64,000 nt of DNA from Perilla frutescens (Eukaryota; Streptophyta; Magnoliopsida; Lamiales; Lamiaceae). The notes beneath the pieces were generated by a model that saw nothing but the letters and a program-made list of their open reading frames with translations, was not told the DNA's origin and did no database searches. The position numbers and the translations under genes are program-made. The stretch lies in NCBI GenBank assembly GCA_026008535.1, contig BRKX01000018.1, positions 47,981,588 to 48,045,587 on the forward strand, in the 5' to 3' direction. Below, one piece after another: positions 1 to 12,164 of this stretch (position 1 is its first letter; every line of letters starts with the position of its first letter).

Positions 1-1
1 T

Positions 2-2765
2 ATGGAAGAGCTTCGAGGTCAGTGCAAGTTTGATATTATCTCCCAGCCAGGACCTTCAGCAGCAATGGAAGCAGTTCCATTAGGAACCACATTTGACTTC
101 AAGTCAAGAAGACAAATTGAAGAAGACATCATGAAAAGTTTGAGGGATGGAGAGAAGAATATGATAGGGATATGTGGGATGGGAGGTCTAGGAAAGACTA
201 CCATGTCCAAAATGATCATGAACAGGGCATTGAAGGATCAATTATTTGATGAAGTTGTGATGGCAGTGATCAGTCAACCAGTAGACAAGTTGAAAATTCA
301 GCTTGAGATTGGTGAAACATTGGGTTTGAAGAATCTCAAAGAGGAAACTTCGATGGCAAATAGAGTACAAATGTTACATACCAGACTAACTGCAGGCACG
401 AAGAGAGTTCTCCTAGTCTTGGATGATGTCTGGGAAAGACTCGTGGTAGAAGAATTAGGAATACCTCGTGGTTGCAAAGATTGCACTATCCTTTTAACTT
501 CCCGCAATCATGATGTTTTGAGAGCAATGCAAGTTGAAAAGGTTTTTGGAATGAAAATCTTACCTAAAGAAGACGCATGGTTTCTGTTTAGGGAGACGGC
601 TGGCACATGTGTGGATGATATTGGATTGAATTCTGCAGCAAAGGAAGTGGTAGAAGAGTGCAGAGGATTGCCGATGGCCCTTTCAACTGTTGGTGCGGCA
701 CTAAAAGATGAGAAGAATAAGGGCATTTGGAAAGATGCAGTACGGCAATTGAGAAAGGCTAATCCAATCAATATCCCAGATTTTATTAAAGAAGTTTATA
801 ATCCTCTAAAAGTAAGTTACGATAAGTTGGACTCTGAGGAAGCCAAATCGGTATTCTTGCTCTGTTGCTTATTTGGTGAAGATGCTAATATTCCTATAGA
901 GAAATTGACTTATTTCTGCATGGGATTGGGCATATTTGAAGGAGGCATCAGCAATTTGGAAGAAGCAAGGAATGGGATGAGTGCATTGATTAAGATGCTT
1001 AAAAGTCGGTCTTTGCTGTTAGATGGTTTGCGTGATGAAGATGATGTTCGAATGCATGATGTGGTTCGTGATGTTTGCATATTCATTGCTAAAGAGAAAG
1101 GATATATTGGTGGCAATGATTGCACTTGGATTTCTTCCTTTCAAACGACTGTCGGAGAAAGAATTAAGCTTCCTACAAACTTAGGTCTTCTCTTCTTGAG
1201 TGGTAACTATTCAGAACTGGAGGAAGAAATCAATAAATTCGACAATTCATTTGTTGAAGGGATCAGAGATCTCCAGGTGTTGTTCATTGAGAAATACTTA
1301 TCATTGACATCACTGCCGCACACTACAGAGTCATTAAGAAATCTCAGAACTTTGGTCTTAGATTCATGTTGGAAATTGGAGACAATATCTTGTGTTGGGG
1401 AGTTGGTGCATCTTGAGATTCTCATTTGTTGTTATTCTAATTCGATTACAGAGTTACCACTGGAGTTGAAGCGATTGAACCGCCTTAAATTGTTAGATCT
1501 CACGGGGTGTGTCAATCTGGAAAGAATAGGTCCAGGAATCATATCAAGTCTAGTTGGGTTGGAAGAGTTGAAGATGTTGGAGAGCTTCAAGAAATGGGAA
1601 GCTGCACGGGATAATAATGAAAGAGAGAATGGGAATGCAACAGTGAGAGAGCTGGAGGCCTTGACCAATTTGAGGTGCTTGGAGATTGAGATAGATGATA
1701 CTGCATTAGCTGCCGAAAACATGCGTCTTTCATCAAAGTTGGACAGATTTAAAATCGGAATTGGGCCTCATCAGTATTCTCATCGACAACCTGAATTTTA
1801 CTTGTTTAACAAAACATTGAGTCTAAAGTGGGAGGGAGAAACTTGTGTAGGACAATGGATTGAGATGCAGCTTATAAGAGATGCCGAAGGTTTATGTGTA
1901 ACCGAAAATGGTGCAAATAATGTGGACTACTTGGCAATAAGTCAAAACACAAGGTACTTGGACTTGCGTAGGTGTGAGACAATGAAGAATATTGGGAGAC
2001 CATCAACGGATGATGCCACTGTGTTCCCGAACCTGGAGTATCTGAACCTTTACGATCTCAAGGAATTGGAGGAGATATTAGATGGTCCAATTTCGTCCAA
2101 TTCTTTCCACAATCTCAAGGAATTGGAGCTTGAACACTTGCCAGCACTAAAGAAAGTGTGGAAGAGCAATAGTAGTCCAGTTTTCCACAACCTCTCTTCC
2201 ATATATATCCACAATTGTCCTAAATTGGAAGACATATTGGATGGTCCTATTTCGTCCAATTCTTTCCAGAATCTCAAGAAATTATTACTCAGAGATTTGC
2301 CGGCACTAAAGCAGTTGTGGAAGAGCAGTAGTAGTCCAGTTTTCCACAACCTCTCTTCCATACTTATCGTCCGTTGTCACTGCCTACGCAATCTAGGCCA
2401 GTTGTCAATCGCAGAAAATAATTGTCTTTCACAGCTCCAAACTCTAACTATTGAACATTGTGAGATGATGGAACAAGTGTTTTTGTGGAACGGAGCAGAC
2501 CAGCGAAGAATAACAAAAATAATGTTCCCAAAATTGAAGAGAGTTGAGTTAGATAATCTGCCAAATCTGGTAACTTTGTTTCAAGGAATTGGAAGCATTG
2601 AATTCCCTCTACTGACCAAAATGGATATTACAAGATGTCCAAAAATGAAAAGTCTGGTTTCAAGTGAAGAGAACAACTGTGGAGGCAGCAGAAATGCAGA
2701 CATTCATGATTATCATTCTCCACCTGTCTTTTGCCAACCACAAAATGTGGGTATCACATTTTTAC

Positions 2766-2807
<42 letters not shown>

Positions 2808-3833
2808 GGGGAAACATGTCAGTTTAAGCGAAAAGTGGCTGTAAAAAAAGTTTTTTTTTTACTAAAATAATTAACAAAAAAAATCACTCATTGATTAACA
2901 TTTAATATTCATATTTTATAATCGAGATATATATCAACCTTTTCTTTCATTTAATTTTAAGTTATTATCTAGTTATCTGTAAAGTGACTGATCAGTACAT
3001 TATTTGAACTGCAGGTTTCTTGCTCCTCCTTTCATAGATTGGAAGAGCTAACAATCTCGAATTATGAAGGCAGAATGAGTTTATTTTCATCTTCAATCGC
3101 TCAAAATCTTGTCAGTATCATAAAATTAGAAATATATTATTGTACAGAGATAGTAAAAGTGATTGAAGACGAGAAAGAGGAGGGGAATGTGGTGAGTATT
3201 AGTGGTGGTGCTCAAACCATCACGGCTGTTATATTTCCTAAATTGCAGGAACTGAAGTTGATTTATTTAGAAAAATTGGAGAGCTTTTGCGAATGGAAAT
3301 GTGACGTTGAGTTGCCTTCATTGAGGAAAGTGGAAATTAGCTGGTGCTCTAATATGAAAATTTTCACCCGGGGACTAATTACACCAAATTTAGAAATTAT
3401 CAAAATAAACTATAAAGATTTGGAAAGTGGTGAAAAGGATTTGAATGGCGCGCTAAAGCAACATTACTTGGCTCGACAGAAGGTAATTTATAAGAACAAC
3501 TAACATATTCTTAATTGTGTGTATATAATTAAGCTTTTATTATTTAGCTTCAAAACTGACCTCACTCATCCATTTTGGAATGCACTAATATAACTAGGAA
3601 AAACAAAAAGAAGAAGAAGCTTATGATGAACATGAAGTTGATGAAGATGAAAAGAAGGAGAAACAAAGGTATGGACATTCTAAATGAATTATTGGATGAC
3701 ATATATGACTCACTAAATTAAGTTTGCTTCTATACACTCACTGATCCAATTTGGCACTAACATAATCAGGAAAACAACAATCCATGAAGATGAAGAAACA
3801 AAGAGTGGAATCGAGGAGGAACAAAATTCGTAA
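2..3833 (+). CDS. CNL-type (CC-NBS-LRR) disease-resistance protein, copy A, 5' end outside the window
   Basis: Intracellular immune receptor of the RPS2/RPS5 (At4g27190-like) class. Exon 1 (to 2746) encodes, from the first visible residue, P-loop GMGGLGKTT (59-67), kinase-2 LLVLDDVW (137-144), RNBS-B (CTILLTSR), GLPMAL (222-227), MHD (351-353), then irregular LRRs. The coiled coil of copy B would lie upstream of the window; the Met at position 2 is internal. Proposed splices, all phase-consistent: exon 2 3015-3482 (LRR), exon 3 3598-3668, exon 4 3770-3833. The exon 1 donor AAT/GTGGGT is supported by the homologous GTAGGT in copy P. Exons 3-4 encode a Glu/Lys-rich tail ending EEEQNS. I see no stop or frameshift, so this is the best candidate for a functional receptor here. 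The middle LRR exon of copy P (9836-10291) has no counterpart in A. Splice sites are inferred, not proven. Confidence 0.88.
2081..2398 (+). repeat. In-frame tandem LRR duplication inside CNL-A
   Basis: Two adjacent units of 159 bp (53 codons) share the pattern ILDGPISSNSF-NLK, then LPALK-W-KS-SSPVFHNLSSI. The second unit starts at about 2240. The period is a multiple of three, so the frame is kept. Copies P and B have one unit each. Confidence 0.8.
2766..2807. repeat. (TTA)14 microsatellite in intron 1 of CNL-A
   Basis: Uninterrupted trinucleotide repeat just after the proposed donor at 2747. Read through, it would encode a poly-isoleucine run, which argues that this stretch is intron rather than exon. 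Confidence 0.9.
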
Positions 3834-5181
3834 GCCAATTTCATTTCTTTGATTGGAATTTTCTTCAGTTTTCGCAATTTTATATGATCAGCTAGCACCA
3901 ATAATTTTATCTACCTAAATATATTGATTACTCTGAAATGCTTTTTGTATTATAAGTAACATAGTTTTCAACTCTGATTAATTCTACAATAATATTATTA
4001 TATTCTTTGAAATTGAAGAAATTGATTGTGATTATTTAAAAATATTTTTTTTCAAAAACATAAAATAAAGATTAATGCATCCAAAAGGTTTGACCCAGAA
4101 TCCTTGTCAAATTAATTAATTGACAAATAAACTCCAAGTATATATAAGTCATATGATAAAAGCTGGTTTTGTATCTTCATTGTTGGGAGTTTGATGTTAG
4201 GATATATGATGGACATGACTTTGGATGACTGGCATTCTTTTCACAAGATTTTAATTTTAATTTTTTAGTTTATAATTCATTATTGGAGTCTATTCCATTA
4301 AAAATTGGTTGTTATCAGATTATATATTTGTGCTGACAAAGAACAATAGATTGACAATTATTAATTATGTTTAATTTCATTCAATTATGGTCCATATTTA
4401 TTTTTCGTAATTTAATTTTCATTTCTTTTAGTTAATAATTGATTATGATGGTTGATTATGTATTCCATAATTAGGGTATTTAATTTTTAAAAAAATTCAA
4501 TTCTTAGCAATAAAAGTTAACTAGGGTTAGTTATATTATTATAATTTTTATTTTTATAATAAGCATCATTATAATTAATAGTGAATTTGATAGATATTGC
4601 CCTGTCTCATATGCATATGTTTATGTTAGCACGTTGGATGTTCTGAAAACGGCCTTCAATCAAATAGTCATAACTTCTAGGATGAAAATAGACATCCTTT
4701 TTTTTGTTGACAAACTAATTTCCCACCTTATTGTTTCTTAATAAAAGTAGTGTTGCATCGCATGCTCCATCGGGACCCATAGGATCAAAATCGAAATTAA
4801 CTCTGTTTCTACCACATCAGGCCTAGTTACTTTTGAACCACTCCACATATATAGGTGAGAACCATTACTTGATGTGAGAAATAAGAATAAATAGACTGTT
4901 GGATCTCACATAATTAACAGTTGAAATTATTTTGCTCTATATTTTTTATTTAGTTTTCACATTTGTTCTCTTATTTGGTAACTGGGGTCATATTTGAGTC
5001 ATTGAGATCGCTGATGTCTGCAATTACTAAACAGTCTTATTTCTGTAAATCTTGAGATTAAAGTATATAACATCAATAGTTGGTTGGAGCTAGATCAATG
5101 GTTCCTTTGCTTTTTTTTCTTTTTTTTTTTGTTTTTGTTTTTTTCTCAATCACTCATGCAATTTGGCACTACCCTAATCAG
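3834..5181. other. Non-coding 3' flank of CNL-A, homologous to the flanks of copies B and C
   Basis: No coding frame seen. Long blocks (the region around 3900-4740) match 26220-27060 and 33230-34080, showing that the duplication unit of this cluster included the 3' flank. The copy A version is the most diverged and carries extra sequence around 4750-5150. Confidence 0.7.
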
Positions 5182-5254
5182 GAAAAGAACAACAATTCCA
5201 GCCGAAGAAGAAGAAGGAAGAAAGGGTGAAAGAGAGGAGGAGCAAAATTCATAA
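5182..5254 (+). CDS. Second charged-tail exon downstream of CNL-A (alternative terminal exon)
   Basis: After an acceptor AATCAG the frame reads KRTTIPAEEEEGRKG and ends EREEEQNS then TAA. It matches intact exons at 27109-27178 and 34133-34202. It accepts a phase-2 donor, like that of exon 3 in copy A, so it could serve as an alternative last exon or be a leftover of a duplicated gene end. Confidence 0.45.
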
Positions 5255-5268
5255 TTATTCTTCAACAT

Positions 5269-5299
<31 letters not shown>

Positions 5300-5708
5300 T
5301 GGTAAGCCCCTTTCATTTCTCAATTTCACTAACAATTCTATCTACCTACCTAAATATACTAATTACCATGAACTTCCCACAATGAGTTTTATATTGTATA
5401 TGACATAATATTGAACTCTCATTTTACCATTTTTTAGGGAACATTTTTACCATATTATTATATTCTTTGAAAGTGAATAAATTGATTATGATTATTTAAA
5501 AAAAGGTTTTATTTCAAAAACATACAGTGACGATTAATGCATCCAAAAGGTCTTACTGGGAATCCTCTTCTAATTGATAACAAATCAACTCCAATTATAA
5601 GTCATATAAAGCTGGTTTTTTGCATCATGGACATGTCTTTGGATGAACTGAATTTCACACAATTTTAATGTACAATATTAAAATATATATATATATATAT
5701 ATATATAT

Positions 5709-5962
5709 AGGAGTTGGTTCAAATAAAAACTTATCTTGGTGTGTAAACTGCGGACTGTGCTTGTTTAGTGTATTTTTAGTGCTTTTCTTTATGTATTTTG
5801 GTGCTAATTTTTGCTAATTGTTTTTATTGCTTTTCTTATTGTATTTTGGTGCTAGATGTTTTTAGCACCAAAATACATAAAGAAAAGCACTAAAAATACA
5901 CTAAACAAGCACAATCCGCACGTTTACACACCAAGATATGTTTTTATTATAACCAACCCCTG
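5709..5962. mobile_element. MITE-like hairpin element inserted in a (TA)n microsatellite
   Basis: Starts AGGAGTTGGTT and ends AACCAACCCCTG, with long complementary arms (about 80-100 bases each side of a short centre). Both flanks are TATATA runs. The same terminal motif and flanks recur at 19828-20033 and 51329-52517. No coding capacity. Confidence 0.7.
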
Positions 5963-6466
5963 TATATATATATATATATGACATCTATCCCTCTCTCTCA
6001 TGTAGGACTGGTGAGGTGGCTGAAGCAGTGGAAGGGCTGAAGTATTTCAGAGGAATAATTGCTGTCTACAATTACTAATTAAAAATATAAACATTGCAGT
6101 TAATTAAATTCAGTTTTTTTAATTTTTTCAAATGACTAGAATTAAGTTGGCTCCTAAACTGACCAATTCACCAAATGTGCTTTCTTTTCTTCAATGTAAG
6201 TTGATTTCATGGAGATATTATGCTGATGTTATTTGCAGTGTGACATATTCTATGTGATGATGTTCATGTCATGTGCGCTTTTAATTTAGTTGAATTCGAG
6301 AATTCATTATTTTTCAATATGTTGTGTCTGTCACTATCAGAAATATACAACAACTGTAACTTTCTTGGATTAAATTCAACCAGAGACTCTAATAAGAAAG
6401 AGAAAAAAACAAAGGTTGAAGAAAACGCGAAGAGAGGGAATGTTTCCAATATTTTGAAGTTGTGAA

Positions 6467-6497
<31 letters not shown>

Positions 6498-7212
6498 TTT
6501 TTTGAGGGAAGGAATGTGAAAAGTTGGTTTCAACGAAATGCCCATCAACTACTTATATTATAGTTTTCTCAAGTACTATATATAAATTGTTATTTCTAAA
6601 GCACGATCTTATATAGTGAAAATAAGAGGCTATACTATTAAGCAAGTAAACACAGAAAATAAGCTGCATGTGTTTCATGCCATTAAATTAGGCACGATTT
6701 CTTGTGCTGTCAATTTATTTACAGTTGTAATCATTTTCTAAAAAGTAATTGTAATTTTCGTGTGTGAAAATATTTAAATGCGCGGAAAAATATGTGTTAT
6801 TGTATATTTGCACTAACACCGTTAACTTTTTCGCCCAAATTAAAAAGTGAGCTATTTGAGTCAAATAGTAAGGGCGATAAGCTCCCTATGTGATAGTTGT
6901 TGAGGCTATTTAATTGTGCCTTTTCCCAATATAAAATCGTGAGGCTTACAAGATTCATTACAAGAAAATCGTCGATTAACAATGGACAATTCCAGCTTTA
7001 AAATTACATATTCCATCGCAAATTAAACATAATGATGGATATAAAAATACATATTTCGTTGTTAGTCGGCATAGATTTCATAATCATCAGTTAAACGTGT
7101 TAGGATTTAGAACTACTTGCTAAATCACCCACGTATGGTGAGACAAATAAATCGAGAAGAAAAGAAGAAAAATACAAGACACCAAATTTATACAGGTTCG
7201 TCACAATCGTGA
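5963..7212. other. Intergenic stretch between CNL-A and CNL-P
   Basis: No gene found. Blocks around 5999-6060 and 6205-6250 resemble 11805-11860 and 11990-12035, probably shared 3'-flank or UTR sequence of the NLR copies. Sequence around 6960-7030 resembles the terminal and subterminal part of the CACTA element at 49299. The join to NLR homology is abrupt at 7213. Confidence 0.5.
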
Positions 7213-8612
7213 GTTCGAATGCATGATGTTATTCGTGATGTTTGCACATTCATTGCTAAAGATGAAGGATATATTGGCAGCAATGATTGCACTTGGTTTT
7301 CTTCTTTTCAGACTTATGGAAGAACTAAGCTTCCTACAAACTTACGTCTTCTCTTCTTGAGTCGTAATTCAGAGGAAGAATTCAAAATCGATATTACCTT
7401 TCTTGAAGGGATTAGAGATCTCTACGTGTTGTTCATTAAGGAAAATTACTCATTGACCTCACTGCCACGCACAACATGGTCACTGAAAAATCTCAATACG
7501 TTGATTTTAAGTTCATGTGAGGAATTGGAGACAATATCTGGTGTTGGGGAGTTGGTAAATCTTGAGATTCTAATTTGTGATAATTGTGCTTGGATTAAGG
7601 AGTTACCACCGGAGATGAAGGGATTACATCACCTGAAAGTGTTAGATCTTACACAGTGTCGTAGGCTCCAAAGAATAGGTCGAGGAATCATATCAAGTCT
7701 AGTTGGGTTGGAGGAGTTGAAGATGTTGAATAGCTTCAAGAAATGGGAAGCATCAGATAGCAAAGAAAGAGAGAATGCAGAGCTGAGAGAGCTGGAGGCC
7801 TTGACCAATTTGACCTGCTTGGAGATTCAGATAGATGATCCTACATTAGCTGCGGAAAAGATACCTGTCGTCAAAGTTGGAAAGATTTAGCATATTCTTA
7901 ATTCCAGGATATCGCTTTTCTGATTCGTACAACAAAAAATTGAGTCTAAACTGGGAGGAAGGAACTTGTTTAGGACATTGGATTGAGATTCAGCTTCTAC
8001 CAGAGACTGATTGTCTATATTTGTCTGGAAATGGTGCAAATAATCTGGACTTGGCAAAAATTCAAAACATTAGCAGTTTGACGCTGGGTAAGTGTAAGAC
8101 TATGAAGAATATTGTACGAACGTCAATGAATGATGATGATACTACTGTGTTCCCTTCCATAGATCGTCTGGTCCTTTTCTCTCTTCCCGATTTAAAAGAG
8201 ATATGGGATGGTCCAATTTCATCGAATTCTTTCCAGAATCTCAAGGAATTGTATCTTAAAGATTTGCCAGCACTAAAGCAATTGTGGAAGAGCAGTAGTA
8301 TACGCCAGTTATCAACTCTGGATTGCCTTTCACAGCTGGAAGTTCTAGAAATTGAGGAATGTGAGATGATGGAACAAGTGTTTTTGTGGAATGAAGAAGA
8401 AGACCAAAATAAAAACAATGGTCGACCTATCACCATAGTGTACCCAAAACTGAAGGATGTTACATTAGAGAAACTGCCAAATCTCGTAACTTTCTGTGAA
8501 GGAATTGAAGGCATCGAATTCCCTCTACTCACCAGAATGCCGATTCAAGAATGCCCAAAAATGACAAGTATGGTTCAAAGTAATGTGAACAGCTCGGAAG
8601 GCACCACCAATG

Positions 8613-8622
8613 TAAACATTGA
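8613..8622. repeat. Target-site duplication, left copy, of the foldback element
   Basis: TAAACATTGA, repeated exactly at 9630-9639 on the other side of the element. Confidence 0.85.
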
Positions 8623-9629
8623 GAGGAAATTGCATTTTCGGTCCCACAGGACATCCTCTCGTTTGGAAATGGTCCCAATACTCTCACTTTTGACCCCAAA
8701 TGTAAAAAATCATGCAGAAGTGATCCCATACGACTATATTTTGCACTTTTAGTCCCATACCACTATATTTTGCACTTTTAGTCCTAAAATTTTAATGAAT
8801 CCGTTAGACACTAACATAAAGTCTTCACGTAAGGCGCATGTGATTTTCTCAATTTCTTAACTAATGACGTTGAACCCTAATTGAAGAAATCGCCAAATCA
8901 AACCCACCCTTCTATATCACGACTTCAAGAATTGAAAAAACTTACCCATAATTCTGCTTCCAAATCTGCAAAAGTCTCCAAAAAAAGGGCGAAAATTGCC
9001 CATGGTTCTAGTCCTACATATGCTTTGTCGTCGTGCACAATTCCCTCAGATGAAGAGGCTGAATTATCGCATTCGTCCTCCTCATCTTTCCCCGCCGACG
9101 ACCACCTCCGACAGATCTGGTTGCGGTCGTTGATGGGGGCCACTGTTACGATCCTCATGATTACCAATTCATCTCTGATATCTTTTATGGAGAACGAATG
9201 CGATAATTCAGCCTCTTCATCTGAGGAAATTGTGCACGACGACGAAGCATATTTAGGACTGGAACCATGGGCAAATTTCGCCCTTTTTTTGGAAACTTTT
9301 GCAGATTTGGGAGCAGAATTATGGGCAAGTTTTTCCAATTCTTGAAATCGTGATATAGAAGAGTGGGTTTGATTTGGCGATTTCTTGAATTAGGGTTCAG
9401 CGTCATTAGTTAAGAAATTGAGAAAATCACATACGCCTTACGTGAAGACCTTTTGTTAATGATTTTAGGACTAAAAGTGCAAAATATAGTCATATGGGAC
9501 TAAAAGTGCAAAATATAGTCGTATGGGATCACTTCTGCATATTTTTTTACATTTGGGGTCAAAAGTGAGAGTATTGGGACCATTTCCAAACGAGAGGATG
9601 TCCCGTGGGACCAAAAATACAATTTCCTC
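8623..9629. mobile_element. Foldback (long inverted repeat) element, MULE-like, within an exon of CNL-P
   Basis: The 1007-bp insertion begins GAGGAAATTG and ends CAATTTCCTC. Almost the whole element is an inverted repeat: arms of roughly 430-460 bases (8623 to about 9085; about 9195 to 9629) around a spacer of about 100 bases. It is bounded by a perfect 10-bp direct repeat (8613-8622, 9630-9639). Joining the flanks gives sequence that aligns to 2694-2746 in CNL-A, which has no insertion. Terminal inverted repeats plus 9-10-bp target duplications are typical of Mutator-like elements; the class is inferred because no transposase is present. Mirror-image reading frames on the two strands are a by-product of the palindrome. 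Confidence 0.88.
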
Positions 9630-11250
9630 TAAACATTGATGATCATCATTATTCACATCTCTTTTGACAACAACAAAAAGTAGGTACCTCGGTTATTCTT
9701 TTTTTTTTTTTTTTTGCATCTTAGACAAATTATTATGAATCGCCAACTACAATACATTACATTGGGGAATTGGGGTTTAAATGATTTTTTTTGTTGAATT
9801 TGATGTACATTTTGATTAGATTATTTGAAATGCAGATGTCATTTGGCAAGCTCGAGGAATTAGTTACTAGTAGGAATCCATTTTGTGGTCACAAAGTTGA
9901 TCTATCGTGTTTTAATGGACTGCAAGAGTTGACAATCTCTAAGTACGAGGGCAGTATGAGTTTATTTTCAGTTTCAATCGCTCAAAATCTTGTCACTCTC
10001 AGAGAGTTATATATTCATAAATGTGATGAGATAATGCAAGTGATTAAAGATGAGGAGGAGAAAGCCGTGAGTGCCGGTGAAAGGAATCGTCTATTCCCTA
10101 ACCTGAAGCTACTTTGGTTGGTGGATTTACGCAAATTAGTGAGCTTTTGTGAATGGAATTTCGATGTTGAGTTACCTTCATTGCGGTTAGTGATCATCAC
10201 GGGGTGCCCGAATATGAAAAATTTCAGCTTGGCACCAAATTTGGAATATTTCACAACAGACCTCAATAATTATCTTGAAGTTGGAGTCAAGGTAAATTAT
10301 CTTTCATTAAATTTTAATTTATTATCAAGTTACTTGTAAGGTACTGAGTAGTTTGTTTGAATTTCAGGTTCCATTCGATAGCCTGAAGCAATTACGAATC
10401 GTAAGAAATGAAAATCCCCTCTATTGTTATAAAATTCCGGTATCCCTCTTTAGTGGATTGGAAGAGTTGTTTATCGATGGGTATCACGGTAGTATGAGTT
10501 TATTTTCATCTTCTATTGTTGAAAATCTTGTAAATCTCAAAAAATTAAACATATATGAATGTGATGAGATGGTAAAAGTGATTAAAGATGACGAGGAGGA
10601 GAACGCAGTGAGTGGTGATGGTCAAAGGACCACTCTTCTATTTCCTAAATTGCAGAAGCTTCAGTTGTCGAGTTGGAGTTGCCTTCATATACCCGAATTA
10701 GTGAGCTTTTGCGATTGGAAATATGATGTCGAGTTGCCTTCATTGAGGAAGGTGCAGATTGGTGGCTGCCCAAATATGAAATATTTCACATTGGGATCCT
10801 TAACTACACCAAATTTGAAAACCACCTACATAAACCAAAGATATTTTGGTGCCGAAAAGGATTTGAATGTCGTGCTGCAGAAACAGTACTTGGCTCGAGA
10901 AAAGGTAAGATCAACTAACATTCTAAATTAGTTGTTTAATTTTTCCCTGCTAATTAATTGTTTCTACTAACTTGTTCATATTCGGTCCAAACACCCCTGA
11001 CTCTTGAGTGATATGATGGGAAAGAAAGGATTGTAGTGATAAATAATTGATTGCAATTGCCCCTCCCCTCTTCCTTACCTTTTCCTATTTGATGGCTACA
11101 ATTAAGTTTTCTCCTAAACTGACATTAATGCATCTGAGATCCATTTTTCACATTAATGCATGTAATCAGGAAAAGCAAGAAAGTGAGAAAAAAGGCGGTG
11201 CAGAGGACCAGGAAAACAAGGCTGAAATAGAGGAGGAACAAAATTCATAA

Positions 11251-12164
11251 GTGTTCAATAATTTCAAGTGGTAAGCACTTTTAATTATTTGATTGGAATT
11301 TCTTATATTTTTCTCTCTCTTTTTTTTAGCAGATATGTATATGTGAGCAACACCACCAATCAGAGTAGCTAAATTAATAATTACTATGAACTTCCCACAA
11401 TGAGTTTTGTTCAGTAAATAACATGAAATTGGACTCTCATTCTAATTTCTATCATATATACTATATTATTTGAAAGTGAATAAATTGGTTATGATTATTT
11501 ACAAAGGTTATATTGCAAAAACTTTTAGTAAGGATTAATGCATCGAAAGGTCTTACCAGCTGGTGGTAAATGACTTTGAATGAACTCGGATTCTAGTTTT
11601 ATTATAGTCTTACTACTCTAATTTATAGTTACTGCACAGTTGGTGTTCAAAATAAGATAAATAGATATAAATATTGATAACCACTAAATTTAATTAGCAT
11701 ATATATTCTTAATATTCACACGATTCTCTTATTAAATATTGAATAAATTGATATCTAGAACATCTCTCTCTAGGTACTGACATAATGTCCTATATTCTCA
11801 TGTAGGAGATCGGTGGGGGTGGCCACAGAAAAGGAAGCATCTAGAAGGGTTGGATTTCAGGGGGTTTTTATTTAAATAATGGCAAAAAAAAAAATCACTT
11901 ATTAATTCCCATATTTGGTTGGCTGTTTTTTTTATTGCTTTTATGCATGCTTTATTTTGTTAAATATAAGTCGAGTGTATAAAGTGTGCTTCATGGAGAC
12001 ATTGTGTGGATGTTGTTTGCAGTGTGACGTATTGTGTATATATGAATATTTTGATTCAACATTACTTAATTAGTTGGAGAGAAGGTAAGAGCAACTAGCA
12101 TTTTCTAGGTCGATTATTATTAATCAATAACTAAAAGCTGATAATAATCAATCTAGGTAGCTTA
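11251..12164. other. Non-coding 3' flank of CNL-P
   Basis: No coding frame. Parts (around 11370-11560) match the 3' flanks of CNL-A, B and C, including the conserved block near GATTAATGCATC. Blocks near 11805 and 11990 match 5999 and 6205. Confidence 0.5.

Larger units (their letters stand above)
7213..11250 (+). pseudogene. CNL-type resistance gene, copy P: 5'-truncated, frameshifted and transposon-interrupted
   Basis: Homology to copies A and B begins abruptly at the VRMHD motif (7213), so CC and NB-ARC are missing. A 2-base deletion near 7867-7876 shifts the frame relative to copies A and B; the LRR reading resumes at 7877. At 8623-9629 a foldback transposon splits the end of this exon. 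Downstream LRR exons look intact: 9836-10291 (donor AAG/GTAAAT) and 10368-10904 (donor AAG/GTAAGA). The terminal exon 11170-11250 encodes 26 charged residues ending EIEEEQNS. All joins are phase 0. Copy P keeps a middle LRR exon that A lacks and of which B has only part, so it may show the ancestral layout. The first exon cannot give a receptor, but the 3' exons keep open frames and good splice sites. Confidence 0.85.

Noticed and set aside
2747..2870. Extension of the CNL-A frame into a poly-Ile (or poly-Leu) peptide
   Set aside because: It is translation of the (TTA)n microsatellite after a donor-like GTGGGT; the homologous position in copy P has GTAGGT. Treated as intron.
8881..9345. Two mirror-image reading frames (154 and 137 codons) on opposite strands
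   Set aside because: They are the two arms of the foldback element's inverted repeat; the same peptide is read from each arm. No codon or domain evidence of a gene.
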